Shown: positions 13,290 to 27,089, counted from the stretch's first letter. The stretch is DNA of 64,000 nt from Phragmites australis (GCF_958298935.1 NC_084939.1:7455501-7519500); one strand, 5' to 3'. The notes: a model not told the origin generated them from the sequence alone. Program-made: numbers and translations.

Positions 13290-14640
13290 ATGGCAAACAT
13301 GAACGGGCGTTATTAGCTACATTGGCAAGAAGAATAACAAGAAGAAGAGGTACCAGATTGTGGATTCGAGAGTTACTTAGTGACATCATATCAAAGAAAT
13401 CCCATCAAGGAATAAAATCATGAATCGATATGGAAGTCCTCATGCTAACTCAAGAGGTACACACCATCCAATCGCATTTGCACAAGTGCATAACCAAATA
13501 AAACACACGCTTCCTAAATTTCAGACGCCTGAAATTTAGAAGCGTGAGCAGGCAACGGGTTAGCGGTGGGGGTTAGGGCTTTAGGTTGTCGACGATGGAT
13601 TCCCAGTGAGCGGCAAGTTTAGAGGAAGGTCGACGACGGTAGGCTAGCCCGACAGAGGAGGTAGGTGCGAGGACGGAACGACAGGGACGACGCTGGCCGC
13701 GAACGGTGGAGGACGGCCAGTGGACAATGCCAGGGCGGGGGTGAGGATCCGGTGGCGGGAGGCGTCAACACTATGAGGCGGGAGGTAGGTGGAGGTAGCT
13801 GGAGGTTGAAGATGCACGAGGACCATTGAGTCATGATCTGATGGCTTAGATTCCTCACCTGAATTTTTTTTAAAAAAAATAGGACCCTGAGATATAGCAT
13901 TTGCCTAACTATAAACCTCCATCAGCCATTTTTCACGTTGCGACCTACCTTCTCCCTCTCTCGCAGTGTGACGCAAGAGCCATCACGTATCTCCTTACAA
14001 TAATAATCGAAAATACGATGAGCATGGTAGCCTCTCTCTTCTTGGCCTGCATGTGTACAGTTTGAGAACTAAATAATCTATCGAAATAGGAAGACACGCA
14101 AACATTCGCGTGCAGTGGAGTTCAGTCAGATCGCTGCCAGCCCGGCTAAAATATTCCAAGTCGCTCATGACTTTTTGGCTGTGCATTTCTGAAAGGTAAC
14201 TCATGTGCTCCTCTCACGCAGGAGAAAAACAGAACGGAGGACAGACGGTTGCTCGAACACGGTCCGATTCCATTGCCCGAACACGGTGTGAAACGCACGT
14301 AGCCGAAAGCTCAGACTACCCAGCAAATCGAGAGCTTGCCACGACGAAGAGTCCTTGGCGTCTAAGCTCGAATTTTGCTTGTAAACATACACGTCCCTTG
14401 CTATATACTAGCTTTATCTAGACCTTCTCGAATAAATATCTAGGAACATATATAGTTGGTAAAAGCTACGGCATTGACAATTAAACTTGTAGATATGCAA
14501 GTGCTTTCACATTTCACCTCAGATTCGCGCAGGCCCTCTCTATATATACACACACTTTATTTATAAAAAATATATACATATCAAAAAATAATATATAATT
14601 CAATTACAACATGAGTAACTACAATCTAATCAGAAGTATG
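13290..14640. other. No gene recognised
   Basis: Includes an exact 15-bp inverted repeat (TAAATTTCAGGCGTCTG type, about 13515-13541) and GC-rich frames at 13619-13900 that look like random open frames. No domain or RNA gene was recognised. Confidence 0.45.
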
Positions 14641-14720
14641 TACTCCAGCGTACATACTAGTTTTCATATATATATATATATACTCCAGTGTACATACTAG
14701 TTTTCATATATATAGACACA
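14641..14720 (+). repeat. Two-copy 40-bp tandem repeat
   Basis: TACTCCAGYGTACATACTAG followed by TTTTCATATA(TA)n occurs at 14641-14680 and again at 14681-14720. Confidence 0.85.
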
Positions 14721-16590
14721 CACACTCAAATATAATATGACGCTTCAGGAACTCTTTTTGTTTGCGGTGAAAAAGGGCCATGCTTGACCCTCACGCGCTC
14801 CGTAGATCGATCTCCCCGGCGGCCCTTTTCACACCCTACGCAAACAAATCCATGCATGCATGCACCTTTTATATATATATCAATCATGAGATCAAATTAA
14901 AAAGTTTTTCTCCGTTGTACCTTGCTCTCCTTTGCCAACTTTCCCTCCCCAGCTTTCAAACTGCCTACCTACATGCCCTGCCTTTGACACACCTGTCACA
15001 GCAAGAATGGGCAGCTGGATCTTAGCAGCCAGCTTGCTCCCATTCCATGCATCAATCACCTATCATTGCTCTACATTGGTGTGACATGCTAGGTTTTGGT
15101 ACAGCAAATCATAACTTGGTTGCACATCTTGGTGGAGCAGCTAAGCTTGGTCCTAAACCGGTTCACAACCATACCCCCTGCCCCCGTTAGCGACAGCCTT
15201 TTTATTTTCTCGATCAAATCATTGATCAAATAATATAGATCTACAAATACTCATTCCCTTTATGATTTATAAAATGTGAGAAAAGGATGTATCCGATCCT
15301 AGCTAGAATCATTGAACTATGTTTGGGATCTACTTAATAGCTAAATCATAGGACCCAAAGGGGAGGGAGGCAGAAAAAGAATGAGCTTATGATTGGGGTC
15401 TGGCTAATAGAGGGGTTGGTGATGTTACTTATTGTATTTAGGCATGTATTATTGTACATGGCTCGTCATTGGGACCCTTTTGATGACAAGGTTGGGTGCT
15501 TGGTCCCTCCCAAAAGCAAGTTTGTTTGACAAGACTTTGTTTGTTTGGCGAGGGTAGAATGTTCGTGGAAGGAATAAAGTTGATATGCACAACCGTATAA
15601 GTACAGGCTGTGTGATGGAACAATGATCTTTCTATCGAAAAGAGAAATGCAAGAGTTCTGTAGTTCCCTTTTTCAGAGGCGTCGCGCCGGTTGAATTATG
15701 GAGTCCATCGATTCGGTTTGGATATACTGCATAGTTCATAGCATGTAGAAGTTTAAATGTATTTTTTTCTTTGGTTACCGATTGTGATTTTCTATTAAAG
15801 AGGATGAACTGAGCCGCAATTGAGATATATTGATGGAAGGTACCTTTCTTTCACGTCCTATGCTCAGGATCACAAATCAGATGCCAAGCACCTTTCTTTC
15901 ATGTCCAGTACAGATACCCTTTCGCTCTTGGATATGACCACACGTATGATCCGGATCCTCTTGTTTTTTGTTGATCTTTTTCATAAAAACAGCCATACTA
16001 CCAACCGATTAGATTCCGGACTGACTGAGAGAAACTGAATCTGAACTGGATTGGACTTTGGTCAGAAGTGACTTGGGACAAGTGGTTGGGATGGCAACTT
16101 CAGAACCAGATTAGATAGGCCAAGTCCTGTCCAAATCCTAGATTAGGTACAGGAGAGACACCCTTGCCTCAGGGTAAGAAGTAAGAACAGGGTAACCATT
16201 ACATTGTAGTAACTACATCTCTAGAAAACATGGAATAAGAAGCTTTCCCGCTAGATTGTTCAAGCTTCTTTCTACCACGACTACCATTCGAAGTCGCGTC
16301 TAACTATTTTCTGATTCCAGAGCGCAATGTTCTACTGTACCTCTAAGATCTGACGCAGCAAAAATATGGTATTGATTAGAAAGAAACACTTCAGCTGTTC
16401 CTGATCCGAGTCCAGTGAAACATGGTATGAAATACAACCTAACAAGCCCGCGGTTCCTGACTACTACGCGTATACGTAGGGAGAACATCATTCAAGCAAC
16501 AGCTGTTCCAATCAAATATGCCCGATCAGTACACAGGCATGATGATAGAGCTGCAGACACTCAACAGTTTGCCTTAACCTTCAATGCAAC
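14721..16590. other. No gene recognised
   Basis: Unassigned intergenic sequence. Short frames (14780-15025, 15820-16038) have no recognisable domain, and I see no splice-linked exons. Confidence 0.45.
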
Positions 16591-16749
16591 ATAGTTGGTG
16601 CATAACATTAGTTTTCACTCGATAACCCCCAACCACTGCTATCCAATTTAACAAAAGGGTAAAGAGAAAACAATCACAAAGCACTTTTCCCTCGATATGA
16701 AGTCTCCCTGACTTAGCTTCAAAATAGTTGGTGCATAACATTAGTTTTC
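16591..16749 (+). repeat. Pair of identical 26-bp direct repeats downstream of SAE1
   Basis: ATAGTTGGTGCATAACATTA followed by GTTTTC occurs at 16591-16616 and 16724-16749, 133 bp apart. Each is followed by a CTCGATA motif. It lies within about 330 bp past the SAE1 stop and may be in its 3' UTR or just beyond. Confidence 0.85.
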
Positions 16750-16915
16750 TGCTCGATACCATTCCTAATGCCATAGCTTTATCGCAGCAATAAAATACTA
16801 CATACCTTTTTCACTTCACCGGCTACTAATCTAAGAGCTGTTACATGTTCAATGCTAACGAGTGTGTACAAGGACCAGTGAGCCTGGTAGAATTAGAGTT
16901 CGGAGAATAAGCGCT

Positions 16916-19900
16916 TCAGCTTGCAGAAGGTGCGGGGATATTCTCGATGACACCTTTACCATCAGCCGCGTCAAAATAGAAGAAGTTCTTGATCGGATCA
17001 CCCTTACAGGATATCGATTTAATCACCTCCTGTTAAATACAAGATACGTCTGTAAGCACAACATTAGAACCAAATATGCATATACAAAGGGATATATAAA
17101 GTATCGAGTAATAACATCTATAAAGCTGCAGATTTTGCAAATAAAAGATAAATAAATCAAGTGCTGTTTTGGACTCCTGTCATTCTACATTGATCAAGCT
17201 TTCTCAATAACTTGGAAAGAAAACATTACATAAATACTGAATATTCACATATTTCTTGCAATAGTTCTTCAATTATGTTTGCATATTTTATTCTATAACA
17301 ATGCACGTGGAAAATTTGAATCAACAACTTGCTTCCACCAAGTGGTCTTCAACGTAATTTCAATTTTCATCACTTGGAACCCCAACATCCACCACGAGGT
17401 ATTCAATGAATGATACAGATCGGGTGAAGAGTATTGGTAACAAAAGAATCATCAGTGTCAGCAACTTACCAGAGTTGGGAACACAAGAACAAGTCCTAAG
17501 GTCGTACCAGCTGTTCCAATAAGGAATCATGGCTACCGCTATAACAAAGGGCGATAGGATGAAAAAAATGTCTTGTACTAAACCACACAGTATAGTTTTG
17601 GTGCACATTTCGTTAGTGAGGATGGGGGAATTATATTAACATTCAGTTCAGTGATATGCTTTTTGGGTAGGGACACTTTCAGCAAAAGGCATGTAAGAAA
17701 ATAGGATATACAGCAAAGTAAGATCAACTCTAAATCAATTTATGAACTTAATGTTTAGTCTAAGGGACAATACAAATCAGTCCTTAGCTTGTCTTTTCGG
17801 TTTCTAGTTACTAGGTCGATTTAGGGACCATTCAAATGCAAAGGAAAAGTTTCACAAGAAACTAAAGAATCAACATAAATTTAACATAACTGCAATCTTG
17901 TAAACGATTTCTCTCCTGAAACAACAGATAAATTTATTCTCAGCATACTGGACAACACATCAATGACATGCCTCCACTCAGACTGAGAAAACGAATTAAA
18001 TTATAATGAACAAACACTAGGCAATTCCCACAACCGACCAATTTGGTTAACAGAAAAGTTAGTAACTTTGAATCATATAGTCTCGTATTAGCCATCCCAA
18101 CATGGGGGTCTATAAACTAGGATCCAAGAGCGAGGACCTAATGATGAGATTTTGCTACTTTGGATTGAGGCAGCAAGCTTCTTGCCATTTCCCATACTTT
18201 ATTTGAGATAACTGTTTTTCATTTGGGTGCTATTATGTCCCACCTTTTTTTTTTGAAACTAATGTCCCACATAAAATTACCTTAGTTGTTTTCCACCATG
18301 CTAACCAAACAACACAAACGAAAAAAAAGAGAAAATTATGAAAACCATTGTTCATATTAAAAATAGCCATGTAGGCAATACAAACAAATATGAGATCTTA
18401 GAACTAGGAACCTACCTGACCAAGAATACCACCAAGGATTGCACAAACAGGAGGATGTTCCTTCTTTCCAGCTGCTAGCAGCCGTTCCATGAGAGCAGTA
18501 GGAATTTGAGACTCGTTTAAAGACTGCAGTTTACCATACCATGTAAAACACAAGAAGGGATATGAACCAAATTAATTCAATAACAACAACTGCCATACCA
18601 TTCTATCGCACATGTCCTTCCTCCGAGCCAAAACTGCAGGCATATCAGAAAGTGTTGTTTCACCAGGGCTGCGCCCTTCAGAGAGTTCATAATTTTCCAA
18701 CACTGCAAAAGGACATGATCAAGCGAATCGAAAAATTATAATTGCCAATTCAAGAAAGAAGAAGAAAATAGTATATTTGACAGGAAATTTGGTACAGGGG
18801 AATCTAGAAGGCCAAAAAATTTAGACATTGGTTGTTAATCAGCTTATTGTCAGGGGAATATAAACCAGAACATTTTTCACAACGTTTTCTTAAACTCTGA
18901 CATCCTTACCTCGCATAGCAAAGTATAATTTAGTTGTCTTTCTTGGAAGATTATTCCATGGTACAGAGACAGCTTCCTGTGTGAAGAAAATGAAAAAAGC
19001 AGTCATTGCACTTGATTACATAAATCATAATACATTTGACATTTCCCAATTGAAGCATCCAAAAGGTAGCCTCAGGATTCCTGGAAGAAAATCAAATGCA
19101 TGTATTCCAATAACAGTACACCATTGAACTACGATGTCTGAAGAATGTCATGCCAGCATGCATAAATAATGTTAGTTGATGGAGTTCTGTCATATAAAAC
19201 TGGCATTTAAGAAGAGAGGCAATACAGAACATAACAAATATAAGAGCTAATTAAAACACATCTGTCAAACAAAAAAGGGAACTAACATGCGATCTAAACT
19301 AGAATTCCACAAAATAATGAAAAGGGAAGTGAAAAATTTAAGAACAGCAGGACAATCTTCTCTCTCTCTTTTCCCTGCTTTTAATTAAGTAAAGACAATT
19401 GTATTATTGTAAAAAAATGTAGGCATACAACTCATAATCAAGTATGGGGATGTAGTTTCATTGCTTCACTGCATCACGTAACCTGTATCGGTAGCATCAT
19501 AAACTCCGCAGCAAATATGGCAGCAAAAAAGAGGATGACTAAATTGAGCAGTGCAAAACATTAGCAGCATGTGTCTAAATGAAAGATTTATCTTGACTAC
19601 GACCAGCTTCAAAAATCATTGTAACAATGTACCTGAAGACTAGGATATGTCAACTCCTGCTGTTCACTTTCTCCTCCAGGCTTCTTCTGAAAAAGATGAA
19701 CATACAACTTCAGAAAGGTACTATCAGGAGCCAACTTATATTATTGAAAAAAGAAAAACTGAAGAACATATGTGCCTATTAAGCGATTGTGATTTGGAAA
19801 GCATAAGAGATGTTTTCACCATGGTGACTGAATCAGAAGTGAATGCATATCAAAAGTTGATTCCTAGGTTCCAATTTTGATCATGTGAGACTGCCATGTT

Positions 19901-22900
19901 TTAAGGGATATAAGGTGCCAATTTCTTTTTTCTGCATCTTTTCCATTTAAAGATGGACAAAAAAACAAACCGACAGACATGGAAGACAAGTGAGGGAAAA
20001 TCACTACAAAATAGCTTAGCTGCCTTGTTATCATCTGTTTAAGAGGCCACAAAAAAATATTTCCATTTTGTGTACTGAAAATTCAGAGTATCCACACTCT
20101 GGTATCTTTTAGAAACTAAAACAGACATGGATCAAGACAAATTTGCGGTCAGCCTAAAATCTAAAAACTTCATAGGCATACACATATTGGAAAAGAGAAT
20201 TTTGTCAGTGCCATTGCAAAGACATGAAATTATGATAATACCACCGCAATCATCAACAATTAGTCAGTGGAAACTGGAAAATACCATGACCCTTAGGGTT
20301 TCAGTTAGTTTACAACATTATGGTGATAGTCCTTGCATTCTTCCCCTCCAGACACCCGCCTACATTCCTGTCATGGTTTGGACTTGATTGCTACTGCCGT
20401 GACACTGCTTTAGCTCGCCTCTAAACCACAGTGGCATGACCCCTACTTGATGGCTGCTTTGGCAGTGCAGCCAGGGCTTCTCCACTACAACAATGTCCTG
20501 AGCTTGTCAACTCAGCTAAGATGGTGGTGACACTACCTAGGCTCACAATGGCCCATAAAATCAAGCAGGCCCATAGTGTTGGCAGAGGCGCAGGCACTGC
20601 AACGAAGCGTGGCTCAAGCAGGCTGGAGCTTGCCTGCGCCGGGGGGGGGGGGTGGCGTGCAAGGAAAAATCATAAAAAAGGGGGGCAAGGGTAGAGATGT
20701 GATTTTGCACCCTTGATAGATGAGACCTTAAGGTTCCTTCACGATGGCGCCAGCCAATCAAGGGGAAATTTCATGTATCTTTATCTATGGAAAGATATGA
20801 AAACACACATAAATGACTACACAGGTAACACAGCACACGGGGGAAAAACAATCGCCGAGTTATAACATTCAAATCACATGCATGTACACAGGCAGGTACA
20901 GTTTTGAGGGGAATGAACAAAAATTATAGACAGAACATATCTGAATCGCAGGTGACTAGAAGGCATGTCTAGAAAGGAAGCTATAGATGTTCTGACTTCT
21001 GAACATTGCATGTACTACAAGCTGTTATTTGACAATCTGTAGAACACACGTGCTGATGTGTTGCAAACCTGAACATAACTGTGCTTCTGCAGATCAACAA
21101 ATATTTCACCGCAAGAATCCTTGCAGTCTATAGCATAGAAGGCAATATGCTTGCTTCTCTTTCGGCAGTTGTCATTAATAAACAACTGAAAATGACACAA
21201 GATACAAGAAAAGTAGAAAACACATTGTGAGCACAAGCGAGAAACTTGTTGTGATTTGTGAAGTTCGGATTTAAAAAATCGCCCAAGTGGCATGTGAAAT
21301 AAGTGAAGATTGTAGAAAACTGAAAAATACTGTCAGAGAAGAAACCCCACCTTTGTTTTAAGAGAAGCACAGCTAACTACAACAATGTCAAACTTGTCAA
21401 GGAATTCTCCATCAATAAGTGATGGATCACCTGAAGGAAACAACAAAATAGAAAAACTTATTATCATCAATCCCATAAAGAATCTTAGTCATTTTCATGC
21501 CCAACTAATGATGTCATAAAATCCTCTAGGAGAACCAAATATGTAGAAATCCTGAAACAACTACAAAATGTAAAAATATGACAACACTACAACAGCTTGT
21601 ATTGTTGTACCTATCATCAAAGATTTTTCTTACAAGAACTTTCTCAAGTACCATCATCAGTTCAGGAGTACAAATAGAAATAAAAACTCCCTCCAATATT
21701 CTTCAAATATTGAAGATGCAATAGGCATGACAACAATTAAAGAATGCAAGGAAGACATGATCAATTTGTGCATCTTTAGTTCTGACCTCCAAACTAACTA
21801 AAAGTTCAGACTGCAACTCACCCTTTTCGACAGAAACTCGGACCATTGGATTGAAATCTTTCAAGGACTCGCAGCAAACTTCGGCTCGAGATCTACCACC
21901 ATATATGCTCTCGTCAGGAGGAATTAAGAAATTTGCATTCAGATCATCCTCCGTGACGATGTGATCATCCATGAAGGATAAACTACCAACTCCTGCTAGA
22001 ACAATATTCTTGCAGAACTACAGTGTAGAAAAGAAATCATATTAGGACTTTAGTGTATGGGATTGCTTTCACTAAATACCATACAAAAAGTTAGGAGAGG
22101 AGTTCAACTAATATATCAAGAAGAAACAAGATCCTTTAAAGGCAGCCCAAACTCACAATTTGGATGAATATTGAAGTGGATCAGTATGTTGTTGTTATCT
22201 TATCCTCTATGTTTAACATGCTCGCTGTGATAGTATGATCACAGTGCTCTTGCTGCGCTAACTTTAAACTTCGTGATTGTTTATATATACAAAAAACACA
22301 GTTGAATACAAATTCCAAAGCAAAATATAAACACAACGAATTGAGATTTTTAACTGAAATGATGCGCAAAAGCAAACAAATAATCAAATCAGCAAATAAA
22401 ACAGCATAAGTTAATTTGTAGCACCTAACCTTGCTAATTTGTATCGTCTATCTGTGGGATTTAGTACTCAGTAACAATATCAACTGTTATAAAAACTTAC
22501 ATAGTAAGCAAACAAATTAATTAAAAAAAATCCACCTGTCTAAATACAAAACTATGCATATCACCTTTCAAGACCAGAGTTTACACGGCAACTTAGTACA
22601 AGACCCTCAGAAACAAAACAGAAGTTATCAAACGCCAAGGAAAATTAATAAATAACCAACTAAAAGCAACAACTAGACTCGGGCAGTTAGGCTACAGAAT
22701 ACTAATCTATCATTTGTTACAGAGCCTTGCACATCGGTTTCAGTATTTACTAATCAAATAATCAACAGAAGAGTAAAGTTTAAATGCAGTATAAGTCCAC
22801 ACAAATGCAGTAATTGCAGGCGAAATTATCAGATACCTCAATAGTAGTGCCGTTCATGCCGCAAACAAGCACGTGCGCTTTACTTAGCCTGTTCCAGGAA

Positions 22901-23484
22901 ACACAAATGCAACAATTAGCTAAAAAAATGAATGCAAAAGAAAATGACTTGAGAGTAACAAAAATAGTGTTAATCTCCATTTGTCACATAAAAAACAGTT
23001 TTTTCGGCTCGATCAAAAGATAAAAAAAGGTAAGCTCTAAGCTCGAAAAAAATAATAGAAACAATCTGGCAAAAAAGAGATGGGGGGAAGGTCCAGTGAA
23101 TACATGGAAGACCACAAGATGGTATTTTTCGCGATAGTTATCAGTCCTCAAATCAAAAGGCGAAATTTGGACTTAAAATTCGAATAATATAAGCAAAAAA
23201 ACAGACGGGATTTTACCCTAAAATCGTCATAAGACCCCTAAAACACTGAAAGATCCAATTTTTCGTATTAAGAACAAACACTCTCCACACGAGGACCCAT
23301 CAAAATACAGCAAAAAAAGCAGTAGAAGAAAGAAAGAAGCAGGAGCCCGGAAAAAAAAAGAATGGGGTTTTCCAGTGGCGGCGCACCTCTTCTGGGCGTC
23401 GACGCCCCAGACGCGGATCTGGCGGTCGTAGAGCGCTGTCTCCTGCGCCGTGAGCTCCCCCTCCGCGCCGCCGCCGCCGTCCAT
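16916..23484 (-). CDS. SAE1: SUMO-activating enzyme subunit 1 (SAE1), intact 10-exon gene
   Basis: Role: with SAE2 it forms the heterodimeric E1 that adenylates SUMO; the transfer cysteine is on SAE2. Exons (coding, minus): 23484-23387, 22888-22837, 22017-21822, 21430-21351, 21185-21069, 19686-19633, 18976-18910, 18702-18599, 18523-18416, 17029-16916. All introns start GT and end AG; the 990 nt join in frame to 329 residues plus TGA, close to the roughly 320 of Arabidopsis SAE1. Start: MDGGGGAEGE; the codon before is GTG. Motifs: YDRQIRVWG (19-27, with the ATP-site arginine R21), a degenerate nucleotide loop CGMNGT (about 42-47), FCKNIVLAGVGS (51-62), DDLNANFLIPPDES (75-88), DCKDSCGEIFVDL (162-174), PPVCAILGGILGQEVIKSIS (280-299), KNFFYFDA (306-313). 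I recognise this family by direct recall of its plant members. No damage seen. The longest introns (19687-21068 and 17030-18415) are about 1.4 kb. Confidence 0.96.
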
Positions 23485-23800
23485 CACCGAGAGCGCCCAG
23501 ATCCGGAGCCTGAGACACGAACCTGATTAGCCGCCGAAGAGGTAGGAACACGGGGCAAGTGCTGTTCATCTACTTTTCTCCTGTAAAAGCGCAATTGCTA
23601 TCGCCTACTGCTACCTACCTGAATGGGGAAAGAGGGAGGCCGGAAGGAGGCGGAAGTGGGCGGGCTGGGGCTGCAAGCTCGTCGCCGGCAGGTGGAGAGT
23701 CGAGCGGCGCGGTCGTCGGGGGCTCGCGGAGTGTCACAGAGAAACGCGCGTGCGGCGGACGAGACGAGACTACGTGTGCGCCTGGGACTGGGAGCCTTAA

Positions 23801-23850
23801 CTGGGCTGGGCCGGTGGGCAGTAGATTGGGCTGAGAGGTGGATTAGCCCA
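23801..23850. promoter_or_regulatory. Cluster of TGGGCC/T (site II-like) motifs upstream of SAE1
   Basis: Within 50 bp: TGGGCT at 23802, TGGGCC at 23807, TTGGGCT near 23827 and AGCCCA near 23845. Such motifs bind TCP-type factors and are frequent in promoters of housekeeping and proliferation genes in plants. It is about 320-370 bp upstream of the SAE1 start codon. The transcription start is not visible. Confidence 0.5.
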
Positions 23851-25597
23851 AGAAGGAGTAAACAAGAGCTTTTTATTTTTATATTTCAAAAATCAAAAAA
23901 TTGTAAACCAAACGTCCATTTGAAAAAATTAAAAATAGGCTAAAGATGTCGACAGGTTTAAAAAAACACTGCATTTCAGCAATTTGTTTCCTCCTCTCAA
24001 AAAAAGTTATTTCAGATTTCTTCTACTTCTTTTAAAGAAAATAGAACACCCTTTGGCAAACCAAGTTCTGTATTTCAGCAATTTGTTTCGAGTAAGATGT
24101 AAGTTTTGTATTTTTTAATCATTAGGCCAATCTAACACTCCAAACATAACTAAAGATTCACTCTCCTAACTACCTAAAAAATTAAACTAAGTAATAACAC
24201 AGAACTACCAATTGAATACCTACTTACATCCCTAATCTCTTTCCATATCAAGAAAAAAAGTTCTATATTCGGTTCGGAATTTGATCAAACCGAGTAGGCC
24301 AGTACGGACCATAATATAATTTTAAACATAATGCGAATGATCTAAATCTATTTGGTTTGGGATAGTAAAGGATACTCTCGTCTATGAATTCCGAGCAGGT
24401 CTTTCTGTTTAGAGTATCCATGAAGGGTGGGTTTTGATTGCAATTCCGAGATGCTCCGCCAACTTTTTGGCGTTGATCATAAGCGTGGGAATGGATGCCA
24501 ATTTTTTGGCTCTCCTGGGCCACTTTCACGCCAATGCGGGGGCGGAGAAATCCTTCGCCAACTTTTTGGCGGGGCGAATGCAGGCTAAAACCAAACAAGC
24601 CCGAAATTCCTGGCTTCCAGCCCTGGAGTTTCCAATCCATTTAAAATGTTTATCTGCATGAGGCACTCTGAACTACTTGATATTATAAGGAACACTATGA
24701 TCAAATAGCCTTATTGTGGATAGATCTGATAAAGATAAACATAAACTTGCTATGAACTCTATGCTTAGGTAGGAAATGGGATGAAAATCAACACACACAG
24801 TTTTTGAAGATCAAAAGAAGAATCGATATGCGTCGACATACCTACGGAAGAAACATATCAATTCAGCCACATACTTGGACAGATCCATGATGAAACAAGA
24901 GAAGGATCGCTGGGAGAGAAGCGATAGTTCATGCAAAAAAAAAAAATCTGAGTATCTCTATATATACTATGGTAGTATGATGCTTGATCTTCTCCTCGAA
25001 AAGGTGTGAATGTGTGTGTACACAAGGCAACAAAGAGAAGAAGCGATTTCATCTGACCCTTCATTTTTCCATCGAGTGTTGTTGGAATTCTGGAGTGATT
25101 AAATTCAGCTGAGTGCTTGCGTCCGTCCAGCTGATCAAAACTGATGACCTGGGAACACAAAATGTTTATCTGCATGTTGCACACTTCCAAACCCCACGAT
25201 CCTGTTCGAAGAAATAGGGTCAAATTAGCCAACCTATAAAAATGCTAGAACAGTTATAATTTATACGGTTACAACAGTAACAATAATTCTGCAAAAAAGG
25301 ATTAGAAACTAGAGAGTATATTTCTATGATGCTAAAACCCAAGCATTATGATGATTTAAACATAATTCTTTTTTTTTTTTTGAGAGAGAGAGAGACGTAA
25401 GCATAACTGACTTGGAGTGAAACTAAATGTTTGTGGGCCGGGGCCCAATGTTAGCCTAGTGCTGCTCCTTTCATCCCAGCCTTTCTTTGGGGAAAATCCA
25501 AACAACATATGACTACACTTTTGCATACATAATTGCAGTTGCCTTTCAGGACAATACTAAAAAAAAAACATTCTGCTATACCATGAAAAAAATATTA
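23851..25597. other. No gene recognised; contains three short hairpins
   Basis: AT-rich sequence. The frame at 24858-25232 (minus) shows no known domain. The notable content is the repeated GCCAAYTTTTTGGC motif, listed separately. Confidence 0.45.
24457..24571. repeat. Three copies of a 14-16-bp hairpin motif
   Basis: CGCCAACTTTTTGGCG at 24457-24472, GCCAATTTTTTGGC at 24497-24510 and CGCCAACTTTTTGGCG at 24556-24571. The surrounding text (CAAACAAGCCC on the right) resembles the ends of some grass MITEs, but I could not fix termini. Confidence 0.75.
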
Positions 25598-25853
25598 CTC
25601 CCTCTGGTCATAAATACTTATCGTTTTGACTAAGATTCGGTCAAACTTTTAAAACTTTGACCGTCAATAACTTTCAAATATTTAGTTTAAAAACATAAAA
25701 ATCACGTGTGTAAATTTATCTTAAAAAATATTTTCATAATATTATATTTTTATTAGACATTATAACTATATTTTTAATATAAAATTATAGTCAAAGTTGC
25801 ATAACGAAGATCATGATAAATCAAAAGTGATAAATATTTATGACCAGAGGAAG
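25598..25853. mobile_element. Stowaway MITE, 256 bp, TA target duplication
   Basis: Termini CTCCCTCTGGTCATAAATAC and, in reverse, CTTCCTCTGGTCATAAATAT, with TA on both sides (25596-25597 and 25854-25855). AT-rich interior without coding. It is a classic non-autonomous mariner-derived element. Confidence 0.93.
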
Positions 25854-26596
25854 TACCATTTTACTATAATCCATAATGTTTTAATAGGTGCGTCAGAAAT
25901 ACACAGCTGACAGCAAACTTGTCTCTTTTTTTTGTTCTTACATACTTTGAGGTTTTGCGCTTCAAAACAAAGTCTAAAGGATGACATGATCCAGTCATTT
26001 ACACGTTAATATAACTCAATAGTTGAACACTAATCAACTCAGAAAATTGGCCCGTTTGTTTGGATATGCATGAATCAATGGTCCAATGGACGTGGAAATT
26101 AAGCCCAAAGAGATTTCTCCCAGCCGAAAGAAGAAATGTTTTGATAAGTGCATTTATGTTCAAATCCTGAACTAATAAAATTGCCAGACAAAAGGTTATA
26201 TTCCCAGGAAAATGTAACAGTACTTTCGGGTCATGTATTTCCCTCCTCAACTCGACCGCGGCACACCATCGTCAGAAATCCCTTGGAGGATGATCCATGG
26301 CGACGTCTCCTGCGCCAGTGATTCTTGTTCCTCCTCCTCGTTCTCATCACCCCAAAGGGGGTGGAGCCATGCAAGCGACATTCGGATTCAAAATCCTGGA
26401 GTGGGAAGAGGCTACAAGTATCTAGCAATCTATTTGGTGAATTGGATTAACTATAACAGATAACTTCTACTATCCACGATGGTCTAGAAGAAAGCTACCT
26501 TCCTAAACAACAAAAATATATGAAAGTGATCCTACCAAACTGGATTATCATAATCCACAAGACCAAATGGAAGCGCAAGTGTCATATTTTCTGTTT
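25854..26596. other. No gene recognised
   Basis: The frame at 26231-26428 (minus) includes an Arg/His-rich stretch, with no recognisable family and no clear splice partners. Confidence 0.4.
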
Positions 26597-27035
26597 TCTT
26601 TGGGATGTAGTGTGAGTACTAACTAATCCTGCCAAACCAAACAAAGCATGAGATGAAGGCCTTGATTTGGATTAAATCTCTAAGATTAACCGGGTAATCG
26701 GAGTGGGAGTAGGCCAATCTAGTAGGTTTTATTCTGTGTGGATCGTATCCTTTGGTTGTTCGACAAGATCAAAACAGGTAGAATAAACTCGTGACGATTT
26801 TAAGTTGACCAATGCATATGCATTGCTAAGAACAGATTATTATTGTCGGTTCAAAACTGGCATTACTGCCGGTTTTAAAACCAATAATAATAATTCATCC
26901 ACATGTTTTATCACGAACTCTTCGGTACGAGGATTTGATAGAGATTCTATACCGAAATATTCATAGTAAAGTATTTTGTATCTAAATCTAATTTCGCAGT
27001 AGAATTTCAATCTGCATTAAGATCAATAGGCCTTA

Positions 27036-27089
27036 TGGTGCAAAATTGCTCAGAGCTCATAGCTCCTAGTAGAGCTGTTCTGCACCACA
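27036..27089. repeat. CACTA hairpin module, copy 2
   Basis: Left arm from 27036 (ATGGTGCAAAATTGCTC) against the right arm ending at 27089 (reverse complement GTGGTGCAGAACAGCTC). Short loop. Confidence 0.7.

Noticed and set aside
20641..20652. Run of 11-12 G within a SAE1 intron
   Set aside because: A homopolymer of uncertain length; no functional reading, and possibly a sequencing or assembly artefact.
24858..25232. 124-codon minus frame as a gene
   Set aside because: No recognisable domain or partner exon, and an AT-rich context with a poly-A run inside.
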